The position numbers and the translations under genes were made by a program. This document shows, piece by piece, positions 1-5,880 of a stretch of DNA of 6,474 nucleotides (positions are counted from its first letter, which is position 1; each line of letters opens with the position of its first letter). This DNA comes from Anaerolineae bacterium (GTDB taxonomy: Bacteria > Chloroflexota > Anaerolineae > J102). Below the pieces are notes generated by a model. That model saw only the letters and a program-made list of their open reading frames with translations. It was not told the origin of the DNA and ran no database searches. The stretch covers positions 1-6,474 of the forward strand of contig JALSPL010000547.1 of the NCBI GenBank assembly GCA_026985975.1. Direction: 5' to 3'.

Positions 1-1469
1 GTCTGCGACCCCAGGATATCGGCGCCATTGCCGGCAGCGGGCATGATCGGGTGCGGGTGTATCGTCGTCCCCGCATCGCCATCCTGCCCATCGGCGCCCG
101 TCTGGTTTCGCCCGGCCCCGACGCGGCGCCGGGCCAGATCATCGAATTCAACAGCATGGTGCTGGCGGCCATGGCCGAGACGTGGGGCGCCGAAACCACC
201 GCCCTGCCGCCAGCGGATTGCGATGTGGAAACGTTGGTGCAGCAGGCCTCCGCAGCTCTGGCTGATCACGATCTGGTGGTGATCAACGCCGGCGCCGCGG
301 GCGGAGCCCGCGACTACGCCGAAACCATCATCCGGCGTCTGGGCCAGGTGGATGTGCGGGGCGTGGCTGTGCGCCCGGGCCATTCGGTCATCCTGGGCCA
401 CGCCCGCCGCAAGCCCATCGTCGCCATCCCCGGCTTTCCTGTCAGCGCCATGACCGCCTTCGAATTCGTGGTGCGCCCCCTGTTGGCGGATTGGCAGGGG
501 CAGCCGGGCGAAAAGCCGCCCGAATGCCAGGCGCTGGTTCCCGCAGCCATCGACTCTGATGCGGCGGTGGATGATTTCAAGCGCGTGATGGTGGTGCATA
601 GCTATCGCGGGGTGGTGGCCCGGCCTTTGCCTCAGGCGGCGGGCGCCATCATGACCATGGTGCGGGCGGACGGCGTCATCCACATCCCCCGCGGTCAGGC
701 GAGCCTGCAGGCCGGAAGCTATGTGCGGGTGGCGCTCCTGCGCCCTCCCGAAGCCATCGCCAACACCCTGGTGCATATCGGCAGTCACGATCTGGCGCTG
801 GATATTCTGGCCGATCAGTTACGCCGCTCCCACCCGGATCGCAGCCTCAACTCATTGCACACCGGCTCGCTGGCGGGATTACAGGCCCTGGCCCGGGGCG
901 AATCGCATTTTGCGGGCAGTCATCTGCTGGACCCCGCCACCGGTGAATACAACATCGCCGCCGTCAGGGCTCACCTTTCACATTTGCCCGTAGCGATCAT
1001 GGCCTTTGTGCGGCGCGAGCAAGGCCTGCTGGTGCCGCGAGGCAATCCCAAAAGCCTGCGCCGGCTCTCAGATCTCACCCGATCCGACGTGGTTTTCGTC
1101 AACCGTCAGCCTGGCTCTGGCACGCGCCTGCTGCTGGATTATTATCTGGGACGGCTGGATATTGACCCGACAGCCATTCGCGGCTATGATCGTGAGGAGT
1201 TCTCTCATCTCACCGTGGCCGCAGCCGTCAAAAACGGCGCCGCAGACGCGGGCCTTGGCATTCTGGCTGCCGCCCGGGCCTTGGATTTGGATTTCATTCC
1301 CCTCTTCCAGGAAACCTACCAGCTCATCATCCCTCGCGCCCATCTCGATAGCGCATTGATGGCCCCCATGCTGGCCATCATCCGCTCGGCTGATTTCCGC
1401 CAGACCGTGGCGGCCCTGGGCGGTTACGACGTCACGGGCATGGGCGAGATTATCTTCGAGACGCCATAG
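1..1469 (+). CDS. moeA: Molybdopterin molybdenumtransferase MoeA fused to a C-terminal PBP-like domain (5' partial)
   Basis: The reading frame is open from the window edge (first full codon at base 3), so the N-terminal MoeA domains lie upstream. The GTG at 51 is an internal codon, because the typical MoeA strand leading into the 'RRPRIAILPIGARLV' segment already begins before it. Bases about 60-500 encode the MoeA/MogA-like molybdopterin-binding domain: a GQIIEFNS segment, a NAGAAGGARDY loop (from 285), an RPGH loop (372-383) and PGFPVSA (429-449). Bases about 510-750 encode the C-terminal beta domain. From about 765 to 1440 follows a PBP-like domain (PF12727 type), with NRQPGSGTR at 1101-1127 and the later pattern GYDREEFSH...AAAVKNGAADAGLGI. 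MoeA inserts molybdate (or tungstate) into adenylylated molybdopterin in the cytoplasm; the fused domain may bind an oxyanion or cofactor (inference). Canonical loop residues are altered (SGGVSVGxxD and PGKP are not kept), so catalysis may differ. First visible gene of the operon. Confidence 0.92.
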   Translation, partial: LRPQDIGAIAGSGHDRVRVYRRPRIAILPIGARLVSPGPDAAPGQIIEFNSMVLAAMAETWGAETTALPPADCDVETLVQQASAALADHDLVVINAGAAGGARDYAETIIRRLGQVDVRGVAVRPGHSVILGHARRKPIVAIPGFPVSAMTAFEFVVRPLLADWQGQPGEKPPECQALVPAAIDSDAAVDDFKRVMVVHSYRGVVARPLPQAAGAIMTMVRADGVIHIPRGQASLQAGSYVRVALLRPPEAIANTLVHIGSHDLALDILADQLRRSHPDRSLNSLHTGSLAGLQALARGESHFAGSHLLDPATGEYNIAAVRAHLSHLPVAIMAFVRREQGLLVPRGNPKSLRRLSDLTRSDVVFVNRQPGSGTRLLLDYYLGRLDIDPTAIRGYDREEFSHLTVAAAVKNGAADAGLGILAAARALDLDFIPLFQETYQLIIPRAHLDSALMAPMLAIIRSADFRQTVAALGGYDVTGMGEIIFETP

Positions 1470-1485
1470 CGGCTTCTTCGTTCTC

Positions 1486-1490
1486 AGGAG
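1486..1490 (+). promoter_or_regulatory. Ribosome binding site of the cupin gene
   Basis: AGGAG lies 9 bases before the ATG at 1500, inside the 30-base gap after moeA. It fixes the start of the small cupin gene and supports translation from the same mRNA as moeA. No terminator or clear promoter is visible in this gap. Confidence 0.7.
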
Positions 1491-1499
1491 CGTATCATC

Positions 1500-1814
1500 A
1501 TGCCTTATCAATTGATCCGGTGGCAATGGGGCGGCGATGTCAGTGAAGAGGAGCTGCGGGCCGAGATGCGCTCGCAAGGTCTGGCGCCTTTTGTCTGGCG
1601 CAACGCGCCGCACGATCACTACTCGCTCCACTCCCGCTCCTACACCCGGGTGATTTACGTCATTCGCGGCTCGGCCACCTTTCATTTTCCCGACACCGAC
1701 GAAAATGTGACGCTGGAGCCGGGCGACCGCATCGAGATTGCGTCCCGCACCCAACACGCCATCACCGTGGGCGATGAAGGCGTCACCTGTCTCGAATCTG
1801 CTGTGCGGCGGTAA
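1500..1814 (+). CDS. Small single-domain cupin protein
   Basis: This 104-residue protein is a single beta-barrel cupin. The first cupin motif is seen at residues 38-57 (HDHYSLHSRSYTRVIYVIRG) and the second at about 72-90 (LEPGDRIEIASRTQHAITV), ending in a conserved-looking VTCLES strand. In related small cupins the first motif usually reads HSHPYDKVLYV. Here the second His of the HxH pair is Arg46 and the usual Glu is absent, leaving His44 and His86 as possible metal ligands, so metal binding could be weak or lost. No signal peptide is seen, so it is probably cytoplasmic. It sits between moeA and the SRAP gene, three bases upstream of the latter, so it is probably co-transcribed and translationally coupled. 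The substrate or ligand is unknown; a sensing or small-molecule binding role is only a guess. Family call is firm, function is not. Confidence 0.85.
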   Translation: MPYQLIRWQWGGDVSEEELRAEMRSQGLAPFVWRNAPHDHYSLHSRSYTRVIYVIRGSATFHFPDTDENVTLEPGDRIEIASRTQHAITVGDEGVTCLESAVRR

Positions 1815-1817
1815 CTC

Positions 1818-2519
1818 ATGTGTGGACGTTTTGCCCAGGCATCCGAGCCCCAGGCGATTGCCGAGCTGTTTACACTGCCCGTGGACGCCGTACCATCCTA
1901 TCGGCCTCGTTACAATATTGCGCCCACGCAACCGGCCCTGGTTCTGCGCCGCCATCCTCATGGGGATGGAACCGAGCTCACCTTCCTCACCTGGGGGCTG
2001 ATCCCTTCCTGGGCCAAAGATCCGGGCATCGGCGGCAGATTGATCAACGCCCGGGCCGAGACGCTGGCCGAGAAACCAGCGTTTCGCGCCGCGTTCCGCC
2101 GTCGCCGCTGTCTGGTTCCTGCAGATGGCTTTTATGAATGGCGGAAAGCAGGCAAAAACAAACAGCCCATCTTCATCGCCCGTCAGGATCGTAAGCCCAT
2201 GGCTCTGGCCGGGTTATGGGAGCATTGGCAAAGCCCCGATGGCAGCGTCATCGAGAGCTTTAGCTTGATCACCACCGCTCCCAACGACCTGGTGCGTCCC
2301 ATTCATGATCGCATGCCCGCCATCCTGCCCGAAGACGCTTTCGATCTGTGGCTGGCCCCTGACGCTGATCTGCAAGCGCTACAGGCGCTGTTACTGTCGC
2401 CCTATCCGGCGTCATTGCTGGAAGCGTGGCCCGTGAGTCAGCGGGTGAACAGTCCTGTTCACGACGACGCCAGCCTCATCGAACCGTTGCCCATGCTATT
2501 CTCTCCTGACGATTTCTGA
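1818..2519 (+). CDS. SRAP-family abasic-site DNA-protein crosslink protein (YedK/HMCES type)
   Basis: A complete SRAP protein of 233 residues, close to the size of E. coli YedK. It begins MCGRF, so after removal of Met1 the catalytic Cys2 becomes the N-terminal residue that forms a thiazolidine link to an abasic site in single-stranded DNA. Other family residues are in place: Asn77 in the LINARAE segment, Glu107 in DGFYEW and His163 in PIHDRMP; the WGLIPSW motif is at 59-65. The known role of the family is to cap abasic sites in ssDNA and shield them from cleavage and error-prone bypass. The ATG at 1818 is required because Cys2 must follow it. It starts three bases after the cupin stop without a good ribosome binding site, which suggests translational coupling. 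It ends 12 bases before recF, forming a likely DNA-repair pair. Confidence 0.96.
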   Translation: MCGRFAQASEPQAIAELFTLPVDAVPSYRPRYNIAPTQPALVLRRHPHGDGTELTFLTWGLIPSWAKDPGIGGRLINARAETLAEKPAFRAAFRRRRCLVPADGFYEWRKAGKNKQPIFIARQDRKPMALAGLWEHWQSPDGSVIESFSLITTAPNDLVRPIHDRMPAILPEDAFDLWLAPDADLQALQALLLSPYPASLLEAWPVSQRVNSPVHDDASLIEPLPMLFSPDDF

Positions 2520-2531
2520 GTCTCATTCAAC

Positions 2532-3782
2532 GTGCATCTTCGCCATCTCTCCCTCACCAATTTTCGCAATTACATCCGTTTGGAACTGGATCTGCCGTTG
2601 GGGCTAACCATCGTCCAGGGACAAAACGCACAGGGCAAGAGCAATCTGCTGGAGGCCATCGTCTATCTGGCCACCAGCAAATCGCTGCGCGCCGGCAGTG
2701 AAGCTGAGCTGGTAAGCTGGCAGGTGCGGGACGAGCCCTATCCCTTTGCCCGACTGGCCGCCGAGATCCAGCGGGGCGAACGCGTCGAGCGTATCGACAT
2801 CACCCTGCTGCCCAACAAGGGCAATGGTCGTTTTCGCAAGCAGGTGCGCATCAATGGGGTGAACAAGCGGGCCATGGACCTGGTGGGAATGATGCGCACG
2901 GTGATCTTTCGGCCCGAAGATGTAGACCTGGTGTCGGGCTCGCCGGGCCAGCGGCGCCGTTATCTGGATATCGCCCTTTGTCAGATGGAGCCGGACTATT
3001 GCCGGGCCTTGAGCCATTATCAGAAGGTGTTGGCCCAGCGTAACGCATTGCTACGCAATCTGGCTGAACGAAGCGCGGGCAATGTCGGAGAACAGTTGCG
3101 TTTTTGGGATGAAAAGTTGGTGGAGTCGGGCGGCCTGGTGGTGGCCCGCCGTCAATGGCTGATTCATGAATTGGAAAAAGAGGCGGCGCTGGTGCATCTC
3201 GATCTCAGCGGCGGCGTCGAGCGGCTGCATCTGCGCTATCTGCCCAGTTTTGATCCCGGCCATCAGCCCGCCGGCGCCCATGCTGCTTATCCCGGCGCTC
3301 AGGCGCTGCGTGAACGGGGCGTTTCCTATCCCGATCTGACAGCAGATCAGGCCCGGGCCTCCCTTCTGGCCCATCTTTACGCCGGGCGCAGTCGCGATCT
3401 GGCCGCGGGCATGACGCTGGTGGGGCCGCATCGGGATGATCTGGGCTTTTATCTGGGCGAACGGAACCTGCGGGCTTACGGTTCCCGCGGCCAACAGCGC
3501 ACCGCGGCCCTGGCCAGCAAACTGGCCGAAGTCGCCATCATGGCGCGCATCAGCGGCGAAGCGCCCATTCTGCTGCTGGATGACGTCATGTCGGAGCTGG
3601 ACGCGACGCGGCGGGCCATGCTGCTTCAGGTCATCCCCACCGTGAAACAGGCCATCGTCACCACCACCGATTGGCAGTATTTCTCCGCCGATTTACTGGC
3701 CGACGCTCATCGCCTTCAGGTGCATGAGGGGCGTCTCCAGATTTGCGGTCCGGGCGTCGAGGATGACGTGTCGGGGTTCTAA
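2532..3782 (+). CDS. recF: DNA replication and repair protein RecF
   Basis: RecF is an ABC/SMC-like ATPase that works with RecO and RecR to load RecA at single-strand gaps. All family motifs are visible in this 416-residue protein: the N-terminal LSLTNFRNY segment, Walker A GQNAQGKS at 30-37, the FRPEDVDLVSGSPGQRRRYLD region, the GPHRDDL motif, the ABC signature YGSRGQQR at 316-323, and Walker B with D-loop ILLLDDVMSELD at 346-357. The start is the GTG at 2532, which places LTNFRNY at the usual distance from the N terminus; no strong Shine-Dalgarno precedes it, so translation may be coupled to the SRAP gene 12 bases upstream. It is longer than the usual roughly 360-370 residues, partly through a Pro/Ala/Gly-rich stretch at about residues 240-276. 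The classical dnaA-dnaN-recF-gyrB context is absent. No terminator is seen after the stop. Confidence 0.97.
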   Translation: MHLRHLSLTNFRNYIRLELDLPLGLTIVQGQNAQGKSNLLEAIVYLATSKSLRAGSEAELVSWQVRDEPYPFARLAAEIQRGERVERIDITLLPNKGNGRFRKQVRINGVNKRAMDLVGMMRTVIFRPEDVDLVSGSPGQRRRYLDIALCQMEPDYCRALSHYQKVLAQRNALLRNLAERSAGNVGEQLRFWDEKLVESGGLVVARRQWLIHELEKEAALVHLDLSGGVERLHLRYLPSFDPGHQPAGAHAAYPGAQALRERGVSYPDLTADQARASLLAHLYAGRSRDLAAGMTLVGPHRDDLGFYLGERNLRAYGSRGQQRTAALASKLAEVAIMARISGEAPILLLDDVMSELDATRRAMLLQVIPTVKQAIVTTTDWQYFSADLLADAHRLQVHEGRLQICGPGVEDDVSGF

Positions 3783-3822
3783 CAAATTGCTAATGTTGCT
3801 CTGATGCGAAGCTAACGCGAAT

Positions 3823-3888
3823 GGGAGATATTGTAGATGCTGAACGTCACCTTTCTCATCATCTCGCAATTCCCTGAACAGGAGGTGG
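3823..3888 (+). promoter_or_regulatory. Foldable leader of hsp20: long imperfect hairpin and alternative Shine-Dalgarno-masking helix
   Basis: Two competing folds can be drawn by hand. Fold A is an imperfect hairpin with 3823-3826 pairing 3871-3874, 3830-3833 pairing 3867-3870, 3835-3839 pairing 3860-3864, and a small inner helix 3841-3843 with 3856-3858; its apical part holds CACCUUU. Fold B pairs 3847-3854 (UCACCUUU) with 3881-3888 (GGAGGUGG), five Watson-Crick plus three GU pairs, burying the hsp20 ribosome binding site. G-U-rich masking of a Shine-Dalgarno ahead of a small heat-shock gene is the hallmark of ROSE and fourU RNA thermometers. That this leader works so is inference; no CIRCE element or convincing sigma-70 promoter was found in the gap. 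Confidence 0.33.
3880..3886 (+). promoter_or_regulatory. Strong ribosome binding site of hsp20
   Basis: AGGAGGT is a near-complete complement to the 3' end of 16S rRNA, six bases before the ATG at 3893. It is the strongest site in the first part of the window and fixes the hsp20 start. It can be paired with CACCUUU at 3848-3854. Confidence 0.88.
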
Positions 3889-3892
3889 AACG

Positions 3893-4366
3893 ATGACCCT
3901 GGTTCGTCGCTGGGATCCCTTCCGCGAAATGGCTGAACTGCGCGCCACCATGGATCGTTTGCTGAATGAAACCCGCAATCTTCCTTTGGCTTCTGACGAT
4001 ACGGTTCGCATGTTGCCGCTGGATGTCAGTGAGACGGAAGAGGCCTTTATCGTCAAAGCTTCTCTTCCCGGCGTGAATCCCGATGATATCGACATCAGCC
4101 TGACCGACAACGTGCTGACCATCAAGGCTGAGATTAAAGCTGATGAAGAGATCGAGAACGCCAAATATCATATTCGCGAACGCCGCTATGGCGTTTACAA
4201 CCGGGCTATTACGCTGCCTGCCGCCGTGGATGCGGACAAAGTGGAAGCGGTCTATGAAAATGGCGTGCTGACGCTGAATATCCCCAAAGCGGAAGAGCTG
4301 AAGCCCCACAAGATCGAGGTGCATACGCACAAAATGATTGCGGGCGAATCCAGCAAGGTCGATTGA
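3893..4366 (+). CDS. hsp20: Small heat-shock protein of the Hsp20/alpha-crystallin family
   Basis: A 157-residue ATP-independent holdase chaperone that keeps unfolding proteins soluble for later refolding, in the cytoplasm as large oligomers. The N-terminal arm begins MTLVRRWDPFREMAEL, the usual start of bacterial Hsp20s. The alpha-crystallin domain runs from about residue 41 (PLDVSETEEAF) to about 133, with FIVKASLPGVNPDDIDISL, the loop HIRERRYGVYNRAITLP (93-109) and the signature ENGVLTLNIPK (122-132). The C-terminal IxV motif (I141-E-V143) that docks subunits in the oligomer is present, followed by a short polar tail. The gene stands alone: 110 bases after recF, with a strong ribosome binding site and a foldable leader, and followed 22 bases after its stop by a Rho-independent terminator. 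Heat-inducible expression is expected from the family but not proven by any operator seen here. Confidence 0.96.
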   Translation: MTLVRRWDPFREMAELRATMDRLLNETRNLPLASDDTVRMLPLDVSETEEAFIVKASLPGVNPDDIDISLTDNVLTIKAEIKADEEIENAKYHIRERRYGVYNRAITLPAAVDADKVEAVYENGVLTLNIPKAEELKPHKIEVHTHKMIAGESSKVD

Positions 4367-4388
4367 ATTCGACTCTGTCGCACCGAAG

Positions 4389-4430
4389 GGGCGGAGCATT
4401 TGCCTGGCAAACTCCGCCCTTTCTTTTTGG
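4389..4430 (+). terminator. Rho-independent terminator of hsp20
   Basis: GGGCGGAG (4389-4396) pairs perfectly with CTCCGCCC (4412-4419). Inside it, TTTGC (4399-4403) pairs with GCAAA (4407-4411) around a three-base loop, leaving only CA (4397-4398) bulged. The stem is followed at once by TTTCTTTTT (4420 onward contains eight T in nine). This is a convincing intrinsic terminator and argues against any gene starting upstream of it and reading through. Confidence 0.88.
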
Positions 4431-4446
4431 ACGGAAAACGTGTACG

Positions 4447-5019
4447 ATGCTCCCACCGATGATTATGGACTCCGCCCATCTTGATTCTGACGCTCGCTAT
4501 TGTTTGAGGGCCCTGGCGGCTGATGCGCTCAGCATCCTGCGGCTGGCGGCGGCGCTGGCCATTCTCTGGCTGGGGTGGTCAGCCGGGCGCCAGGCATTGC
4601 CCACGGTCATCATGCTGGCGACGCTGGGCTGGATCGGCGATGGTCTCGACGGCCCTCTGGCCCGGCGCAGCCCCTGCCGCACCCGCCTCGGCGCTTTCGA
4701 TTATCCGCTGGATGTGGGCCTCACCTGGGCCGAGTTCATCTATGCAGCGCTGGCAGGTTTCATTCCGGCGCTTTTTGTGGCAGGCTATACGACGGCCGCT
4801 CTCATCGTCACCCGCCACTTCCGGCGTAAAGCCGTGCTGGTGCTCTTTATGCGCGGCGTCGACGCTATCGTTTTTTACATTGCACTGCATTATGCGCCGA
4901 TATACCTTCTTCCGCTGTTGTCATGGCTGCTCATCCTGGGCGTTGTGCATCGGGAGCGCGTCCGCCATGACGTTCCCCGCTGGATCAATGAACTTCTTCG
5001 TCTTTTTCATCTGAAATGA
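4447..5019 (+). CDS. CDP-alcohol phosphatidyltransferase-like membrane protein
   Basis: With the ATG at 4447 the protein has 190 residues and about five hydrophobic segments (roughly 26-46, 50-64, 90-122, 129-149, 151-167), so it is an inner-membrane protein. The family core DxxDGxxAR is clear (D65, D68, G69, A72, R73), followed eight residues later by G82. The usual ending GxxxDxxxD is here GAFDYPLD, one residue short, giving D85 and D89. Members transfer a phosphoalcohol between CDP-linked and alcohol partners in phospholipid or polar-lipid synthesis; the substrate cannot be read from the sequence and the altered spacing makes activity uncertain. The frame is open further upstream, with a TTG at 4363 overlapping the hsp20 stop, but that start would put the hsp20 terminator inside the gene. 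ATGs at 4459 and 4465 are alternatives; none has a strong ribosome binding site. No terminator follows. Confidence 0.78.
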   Translation: MLPPMIMDSAHLDSDARYCLRALAADALSILRLAAALAILWLGWSAGRQALPTVIMLATLGWIGDGLDGPLARRSPCRTRLGAFDYPLDVGLTWAEFIYAALAGFIPALFVAGYTTAALIVTRHFRRKAVLVLFMRGVDAIVFYIALHYAPIYLLPLLSWLLILGVVHRERVRHDVPRWINELLRLFHLK

Positions 5020-5070
5020 GAGGCGCCTGGCGGCTGACAGAAATTATCTACAGAGTCTTGTTGAACAGAA

Positions 5071-5076
5071 AGGAGG
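5071..5076 (+). promoter_or_regulatory. Strong ribosome binding site of the tandem thioredoxin gene
   Basis: AGGAGG, preceded by further A residues, ends six bases before the ATG at 5083 and fixes that start. The 63-base gap before the gene shows no clear promoter; CTGACA at 5034-5039 resembles a -35 box but has no good -10 partner at the right distance. Confidence 0.85.
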
Positions 5077-5082
5077 CTTTTC

Positions 5083-5865
5083 ATGCCCTTCGACACACCC
5101 ATTCACACCAATCAACATAGCATCGATCGCGTCATCAATGCCGGATTGCCGGTGCTTCTGGTGTTCTGGAAAGATCGTTGCACGCCCTGTGATCAACTCA
5201 ATCCAACCCTGGAGCGATTGGCCCGGGATTATGCGGGCAAGCTGCTTGTGGCCAAGGTGGATGCAGACAGCGAAAAGGCGTTGCTCGGGCGTTTCAATGT
5301 CACAGCCTTGCCTGGCCTTGTCTTCATCAAGGATGGACGATCGCTGGCGGTCGGCGCCGGAGCCGTCGCCGAAGGCGATCTGCGGCGTTGGGCCGATTAT
5401 CTGACCCGCGGCGGCGTTCGTCCGCCCATCCCCTCGGGCCCGAGCATTTCTCTACAACCCGCCCGGCCCGCGTCGCCGCGGCCTGCGTCCCGCAATGGCG
5501 GCTCGCGGCCTGCGGGGGCTGCCGCAGCGCCCCGCGCCTCCGCCCATCCCGTGCATCTCACTGACGCCACATTCGATCAAGTGGTGTTACGCGCCCAGAC
5601 GCCCGTGCTGGTGGATTTTTGGGCGCAGTGGTGCGGCCCCTGCCACATGATCGCTCCTGCGGTCGAGGCGTTGGCCAGCGAATTCGCGGGCAAGTTGCTG
5701 GTGGGCAAGCTGAACGTGGATGAGAATCCGCGCGTCGCCGCCCGCTATGGCATCATGAGCATCCCTTCGCTGCTGGTGTTCAAAAACGGGCGGGTGGTGG
5801 ATCAGATCGTGGGCGCGTTGCCGGCGCCGGCCTTGCGTCAGCGAGTGATGCAACATTTACGATAG
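5083..5865 (+). CDS. Tandem two-domain thioredoxin
   Basis: A 260-residue protein with two thioredoxin folds joined by a Pro/Ala/Ser/Arg-rich, probably disordered linker (about residues 112-155). Domain 2 (about 156-260) is a classical thioredoxin: VDFWAQWCGPC with active cysteines 184 and 187, buried Asp178, and cis-proline Pro228 in SIPS. Domain 1 (about 1-110) keeps a CxxC pair (Cys33 and Cys36 in KDRCTPC) and cis-proline Pro77 in ALPG, but has Val27 where the buried Asp should be and Arg32 where the usual Trp precedes the first Cys. It may thus have a different redox potential or partner (inference). There is no signal peptide or lipobox, so it is probably cytoplasmic; expected role is protein disulfide reduction, recharged by thioredoxin reductase, which is not in the window. 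It has a strong ribosome binding site and is followed by an inverted-repeat terminator. Confidence 0.93.
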   Translation: MPFDTPIHTNQHSIDRVINAGLPVLLVFWKDRCTPCDQLNPTLERLARDYAGKLLVAKVDADSEKALLGRFNVTALPGLVFIKDGRSLAVGAGAVAEGDLRRWADYLTRGGVRPPIPSGPSISLQPARPASPRPASRNGGSRPAGAAAAPRASAHPVHLTDATFDQVVLRAQTPVLVDFWAQWCGPCHMIAPAVEALASEFAGKLLVGKLNVDENPRVAARYGIMSIPSLLVFKNGRVVDQIVGALPAPALRQRVMQHLR

Positions 5866-5880
5866 CCTCGCCCACAGAAC

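Noticed and set aside
51..53. GTG at 51 as the start of the moeA-PBP gene
   Set aside because: The frame is open upstream to the window edge and the residues before it fit the MoeA domain junction, so the gene is simply cut by the window.
1068..1961. Long minus-strand open frame of 297 codons under moeA, the cupin and SRAP genes
   Set aside because: It is antisense to three genes with clear family motifs, has no recognisable domain, and long antisense frames are common in GC-rich DNA.
2604..3494. Two minus-strand open frames opposite recF
   Set aside because: They are mirror frames of the conserved RecF coding sequence with no family features of their own.
3787..3834. Sigma-70 promoter before hsp20 (TTGCTA at 3787, TTGCTC at 3796, TATTGT at 3829)
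   Set aside because: No pair of boxes has acceptable sequence and 16-18 base spacing together.
3783..3892. CIRCE (HrcA operator) in the hsp20 leader
   Set aside because: The TTAGCACTC-N9-GAGTGCTAA pattern is not present in any recognisable form.
3812..4456. Minus-strand open frame of 214 codons opposite hsp20
   Set aside because: It fully overlaps a well-supported hsp20 gene with a strong ribosome binding site, its own strand shows no motif, and it would cross the hsp20 terminator.
5068..5082. Small hairpin GAAA/TTTC around the thioredoxin ribosome binding site
   Set aside because: The stem is only four to five weak pairs and leaves GGAGG in the loop, so it would not block ribosomes.
5020..5082. 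Terminator after the membrane protein gene
   Set aside because: AGGCGCCT at 5021-5028 is palindromic but has no loop space or T-tract after it.
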